DNA of 64,000 nt from positions 3,224,001 to 3,288,000 of the forward strand of contig JAWNGF010000006.1 of the NCBI GenBank assembly GCA_037039685.1, written 5' to 3'. The notes under the pieces are model-generated. The model had not been told where the DNA came from. It saw nothing but the letters and a program-made list of their open reading frames with translations, and made no database searches. Numbering within the stretch: position 1 is the first letter of the stretch; the number at the start of each line of letters is the position of its first letter. Below, piece after piece: positions 59,796 to 64,000 of the stretch. The DNA is from Ceratobasidium sp. AG-K. Its lineage: Eukaryota > Basidiomycota > Agaricomycetes > Cantharellales > Ceratobasidiaceae. Made by a program: the position numbers and the translations under genes.

Positions 59796-61498
59796 ATGGC
59801 CGCGTGTATTTCTGCACGACCTTTTACCGCCGAGACACCAGCGTTTGACCGTTCGTGGGCTGATATCATGCCCAGCGGGGCTGTCGTACGACCCACCGAT
59901 GTTGCTACTCGCTCACATCAACCGTATCCTTCGTCATCGGGCTCGAGTTCAATTGCCGAATCTAATCCGTCTGGTCGTTTGAGCGATCGCACCACGTGGT
60001 TTTCGGCCAAGACTGCCGTGTGGGATCCTCGTCTGTTGCTCCAGGCGATCCAGAGTTCAGACTCGGAGTTTACTTTGCACAAGGCTGTCGAATGGGGGAC
60101 AAAGTGCCATTCTGATTTGTAAGTGAAATTTTATTTTTTATTGTTGCTGGCTAATTGTTTGGAAGATCGGAGGACGAGAAGGTTGACAATGTTCTTCGGT
60201 TCCTCGCTCACGCTGTGGGTCTGCAAACTGTGATTAGCACAGACCCTAGTAGCCTTCAGAGCAGCATCTCTGGACAGACTTCCCACTCGCGCGGCGACTC
60301 GACCTGGTCAAATGTCTCCAACTCAACTTCTCCCCAGTCCGACTCGGCATCTTTGCTCGATTTTCGGTGCGAAACACCCGTAATGGCATCACGCCCGTCG
60401 CCAAGTCCGTCCATCAGATCGTTCTGTATGGCCGAACGGGATGAAGAGGACCTGTCTTCGACGAGCGATCTGCGCTTATCATCCGCTCCATCGAGTGTTC
60501 CCGATATCACGAGTCTGCCAAATTCACTATGTTGCTCTGACACATCGGAACGCGATCGGGCAATGGACGAGTTGCAACACTTGGTCCGCAACGCAATTCG
60601 AATTGCCGAAGCCGAGGAGTGTGCACCGTTTGGGCTTGCAGAGTTGCGCGCTGCGGCCCGAGACATTTCCTGTGCTCGTCGCACGAGTGAAAAGGCCGCT
60701 TCTCCACCGCAGCCAAGTCGCGTGAGCCCCAAGACTCCACCTCGGATCTCGACGCCCTCGCCTACGAATCAGAAGCCTGCTCTCAGCCTGGACACGTCGC
60801 TCCTCGATTCGGCAGTTTTCACCCCGCTCGTCCGGCCTACGATGTTTCCTCGTGGAGCGTCCCCCGAGTTGTCGATTCATGCCCCTGCCCCAGCAACGCC
60901 TCGTTCTCGACCGAACAAGCTCCAGAAACCTCGTCCTGTCTCTCCAAACGACCCGATCCCACTTCAGACTTTCCGCATGATCTCGAGTCCCAGCCCTGAC
61001 ATTAGCCCGGTGGCATCTCCGAGCTCCCCCACGCCTTTGAGCCTGGACAATTGTCGCAGCCACACACCTCGCGTACCCGAGTCTCCCACCTGGCCCCATG
61101 GTCTGCTCAAGAACCCATTCACCCTGAGATTAGACGTTCATATGATCGCCGATGCGATAACCGGGCTTGGAATTCGTAAACCTGTCTCGCCGCCACATTC
61201 GCACCCACCGGAACCCGAGCCCGAACCGGTCTGCCCACCATCTCCTGTGGTACAGGATTTGCAAATCAGTACTTCGGACCTGTCAATTATCGAGTCACCG
61301 ATCGAGGAGCCCCAGTCGCAGCCCGAGTTTAAACGCGCAAACAGCGGAGCGTCCGAGTGGCAATACCTTCGTCACCAGAGCGGAGACACCGACGATACGC
61401 CTGTCCTGGCTACCCCGATCGACGAGTGGTACGTGCCGCAATTTACGCCCATTAGGGAACATGGAGAGTGGAATGTCAAGGACAAGACCCGCGCTTGA
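59796..61498 (+). CDS. Serine/proline-rich disordered protein, about 550 aa
   Basis: Two exons, 59796-60118 and 60166-61498, joined in frame (CATTCTGATTT|GTAAGT...GGAAG|A). The N-terminus holds a short helical region (WFSAKTAVWDPRLLLQAIQSSDSEFTLHKAVEWG; KVDNVLRFLAHAVGLQTV). After it comes a long Ser/Pro-rich stretch with many S/T-P sites (SPKTPPRISTPSPTNQKP), one helical island (ERDRAMDELQHLVRNAIRIAEAEECAPFGLAELRAAARDI) and a late segment (LDVHMIADAITGLGIRKP). I do not recognise the family. The S/T-P density suggests proline-directed phosphorylation of a regulatory protein. ATG 59796 is the first in this frame after the CT-rich leader. Confidence 0.7.
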
Positions 61499-61649
61499 TT
61501 TTTTCTTCTTTTTGGGTTGGTGGTAGATTCATCGTATAGACGTTCATATGCAATCCTGTATCCATGCTTTCAGTTGTATTATTCCAGTCGCAGAAATGTT
61601 GCTATACAAGATGCCTAGGCTACATAAAAATAAGAGAGAGATGAGTCAT

Positions 61650-62062
61650 TTATGCACGGGTCTCGACGAGGGTCACGACTGTGGGCTCGTCGTTGAGGTT
61701 CAAGTTCTCGAGTGCGTCTTGGAACTTTTCGTCCTCCCCATCGTCGTCGCTGCCCTCGCTCTCTTCTTCCTCTGCAGCGCTACCATCCTCGTCTTCTGGG
61801 TTATCATCCTCGAAATCCAGCTAAGCATCCGCCCATTAGCACCATACTCAAATATATAAAGTCACGACCGACTCACAGGATCAAATATCACCCTAATAAT
61901 CAAACTACAACTCGGACAAGTCGCAATATCCTCATAATTCGCGAGCTGCTGGCGTGAAATCTCGAATCGATCGCCGCATGGACAGGGGTAGTGGAATACG
62001 CCTTTTGTTTCGTCCCATACCATGTCTTCGATCTCGACTTCGTCGTAGTAGGATATGCCCAT
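61650..62062 (-). CDS. DPH3: Diphthamide biosynthesis protein 3 (CSL zinc finger), 118 aa
   Basis: Electron-donor/zinc protein that works with DPH1-DPH2 in the first step of diphthamide synthesis on eEF2, and with Elongator. Exons 62062-61877 and 61820-61650. The DPH-type CSL finger occupies residues 1-60: [30 protein letters not shown] and [17 protein letters not shown], with four Cys as CxC...CxxC. The second exon is a very acidic tail ([22 protein letters not shown]), longer than in yeast. It is convergent with the serine-rich gene, with only about 150 bp between stops. Confidence 0.93.
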
Positions 62063-62849
62063 GTTTGGTGAACGAGTGTGGTGGTGGAGTGGGGGGATGA
62101 GATACGGTAGGAAATTGCGTTTCCAATTGGGCGCACGTGATACGGACGCTTCGGAACCGAAGGGCGTTTATGCTAGTCTTTCACCCGACTCCCACATCAG
62201 TTGGTCTGCTCGAATTGAACCAATATGACATCTTGTGCGATTCTCCTACAGAAGAGGCAACCCCGTCTCATCATTTCTAAAATACGATGTTTGGTTTGTT
62301 CGATTCTTGCGAATGCAATCCCTTCTTAGCTATATATCTCAGGAAAAGCACCCTCGGAGCATGCGCATATTGTAGCTAGTTTTACGTGCAGGTCTACAGG
62401 TATATATCAACTGTATTAAGAGATTAGGGGCCCATCCATGTATGTTACCAAAAGTTAGAGGCACCGTAACATAAGACGACCAAACTATCGGTGGAGTCCG
62501 GCGCTTCCTGGCCGAACGGGTGTAGCCAGAGAGCACCCCGAGACACGGTAACGCCGGATGTTTCCTGCTCTCGCCTTTCGCAACCATCCTCAGGATTGAC
62601 CAACCGTTAACACCGTGCAGTACTATATCGCCACGATACGGCATTGTGAAACTCATTGCGAGAGCCGTATGATGACGATGGCCGCCTTGTGCTCGTGTCT
62701 GGTCCTACTCTGGTCTCGGCCTGTGGGTATTTAGACAGCCTCGGGTTTTGCTACTCGGACATCATCACTCGCAATCCGACAGAGAGCTGCATTTGTATAA
62801 ACACTCGACTACTAGCAATATCCTATTCATCTATCTGAACACTCGCATC
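62063..62849. other. Divergent promoter region, no supported gene
   Basis: About 0.8 kb between DPH3 (minus) and the small membrane protein (plus). A minus frame 62339-62656 has no domain. Confidence 0.4.
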
Positions 62850-63241
62850 ATGTCCGCTAGTCACCTCGTGCCTTGTGGCTCTGTCCCTCATAGCCATCCT
62901 CCTCTACCGGGCAAGGCGTTAACAGGGCTACCATATATCCGAAGGCACTTTTTTGTACCCGAGGTGGGTTCTCGACTCAAACTAGCATGTACTTTGGTGA
63001 CTTATCGGTGCGTCGTAGGTGATTCCTACCTTGGGCGTCATGTCGTTTGCATTTGGAATGGGTGCATACTTTGGATCGGGTGCCGCACAAAGTAAGTCGA
63101 TGATTCGTACCCTTGTGGATCTCACTCATTGACTCGGTTTGTCCAGGAACAATGTGCAATGTCTTCCTCGTACTCAACCTTGGCTCCAAACTCCTACCGA
63201 CCGAACTCACTGGGAAGGTGTGGGAGGAGTGCGCGATATGA
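62850..63241 (+). CDS. Small single-span membrane protein, B12D/MLRQ-like
   Basis: Exons 62850-62963, 63019-63091 and 63147-63241, 93 aa. The first exon is polar with LPGKALTGLPYIRRHFFVPE. The second encodes one hydrophobic span VIPTLGVMSFAFGMGAYFGSG. The PEV-x-P...A-x-GM spacing recalls the B12D/NDUFA4 (MLRQ) family of small mitochondrial inner-membrane subunits. That match is from memory of the family pattern and is weak, and the C-terminal exon is not family-typical. Confidence 0.5.
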
Positions 63242-64000
63242 TTGTTTCTGTCGGGAGGACGTAGTATGCGGATGCAAGGGAACAGACGATAACCCGGGAC
63301 GATATAGTTATAGTGATTGGTTGGGCTCATGCCACATTTTGAATGCTTGGTCTGTATCTGTATGATAGGAAGGAAATTTCGAACCACTTTGAAAAAATTA
63401 GTCGAATCTTCTGACGTTCCGGTCGTTGAGTAGCTAATTTAACTTCTAGAAGAGATAAGGGCCTGATAATCGAGGGGGGTGTGGCGTATATCCAGGGATG
63501 TGGCTCAGTACCAAACCAGAAATCATTGCTATCGGTGGCTATAGTACCTCTTAAATGCGTGAATACTGAGCCTGACCACCACCTTCTACCACAATAGAGG
63601 TGATTAAGATAGTTGAAAGTACTCGAAGCGACTTCGGTAGCTGCCCGGCAGGTCCTACAACTGGTTATAGCCTGCCATCCATCCTCCACCTATTGTCCCC
63701 GTACACCCGACTCTAAACCGCGACAACGACTCAAGCATATTGAAGTACTAGTCCTCCTGAGCCCAAATATACAGACGGAACTAGTTGTTGCGATTAGCGC
63801 GTTTTTGCCGAGCTAAAGAAAATGTATCTCAGCTCGTGCTACTTAGAGGTAGAGAACTGAGGTTTAACTGACACGACACGAGTCTATAACAAACGGACGC
63901 GGACAGATCCCGGTCACATGATTATATGTTATACTATGAGTGAAGCTGAAATTCCAACACTAGTAGCTCTTGGACAGCCGCACAACGAGCAACAGACACA
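63242..64000. other. Right edge, no supported gene
   Basis: About 760 bp with only short frames lacking domains. A gene could start or end beyond the window edge. Confidence 0.4.

Noticed and set aside
60527..61099. 190-codon frame antisense to the serine-rich gene
   Set aside because: Arg-rich low-complexity shadow of Ser/Pro codons, without splice signals or a domain.

Overview
The window is fungal nuclear DNA, most consistent with an Agaricomycete close to Rhizoctonia solani (Cantharellales). The reasons are dense 40-60 nt spliceosomal introns, DUF6535 membrane proteins, F-box proteins opening with a 'VLSIPEL' motif, a secreted sedolisin, an oxalate decarboxylase and a LINE with three CCHC knuckles. 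The species call is inference from gene content; no rRNA, tRNA or CRISPR was found. Splice models were derived by hand from GT/GC...AG sites, frame continuity and paralogue comparison.

Layout. 1-988: F-box gene (minus, cut by the window edge). 2135-5612: DUF6535 copy 1 (plus), with two nonsense codons. 6503-8947: secreted S53 sedolisin (minus). 9.4-12.5 kb: duplicated block with one intact small secreted protein (10969-11573) and decayed relatives. 12819-15481: divergent mitochondrial chaperonin pair HSP10/HSP60. 15904-23382: two more DUF6535 genes (minus), copy 2 frameshifted, copy 3 apparently intact. 24382-33044: housekeeping block: STE24 CAAX protease, a mitochondrial carrier-like protein, a novel six-exon proline-rich protein and LRP1/C1D. 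31.1-36.3 kb: F-box relics and one probably functional F-box gene. 37278-40162: WHI2-like BTB protein and EOS1-like protein (minus). 41.1-58.8 kb: a plus-strand array of five related genes that look like degenerate HNH_2-type proteins. A full-length Tad1/I-type LINE (42884-49037) interrupts copy 2, a 1-kb foldback element lies behind copy 3, and an Ohr/OsmC peroxidase and an oxalate decarboxylase lie between copies 4 and 5. 59796-63241: serine-rich protein, DPH3 and a small B12D/MLRQ-like membrane protein.

Together the window mixes conserved single-copy genes (chaperonins, STE24, LRP1, WHI2, EOS1, DPH3, Ohr) with fast-evolving expanded families (DUF6535, F-box, degenerate HNH, secreted proteins) in which intact and broken copies sit side by side. 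The least described elements are the HNH-like array, a conserved 5-nt microexon in the DUF6535 genes, three candidate GC-AG introns, and a LINE that landed two codons before the stop of a family member.
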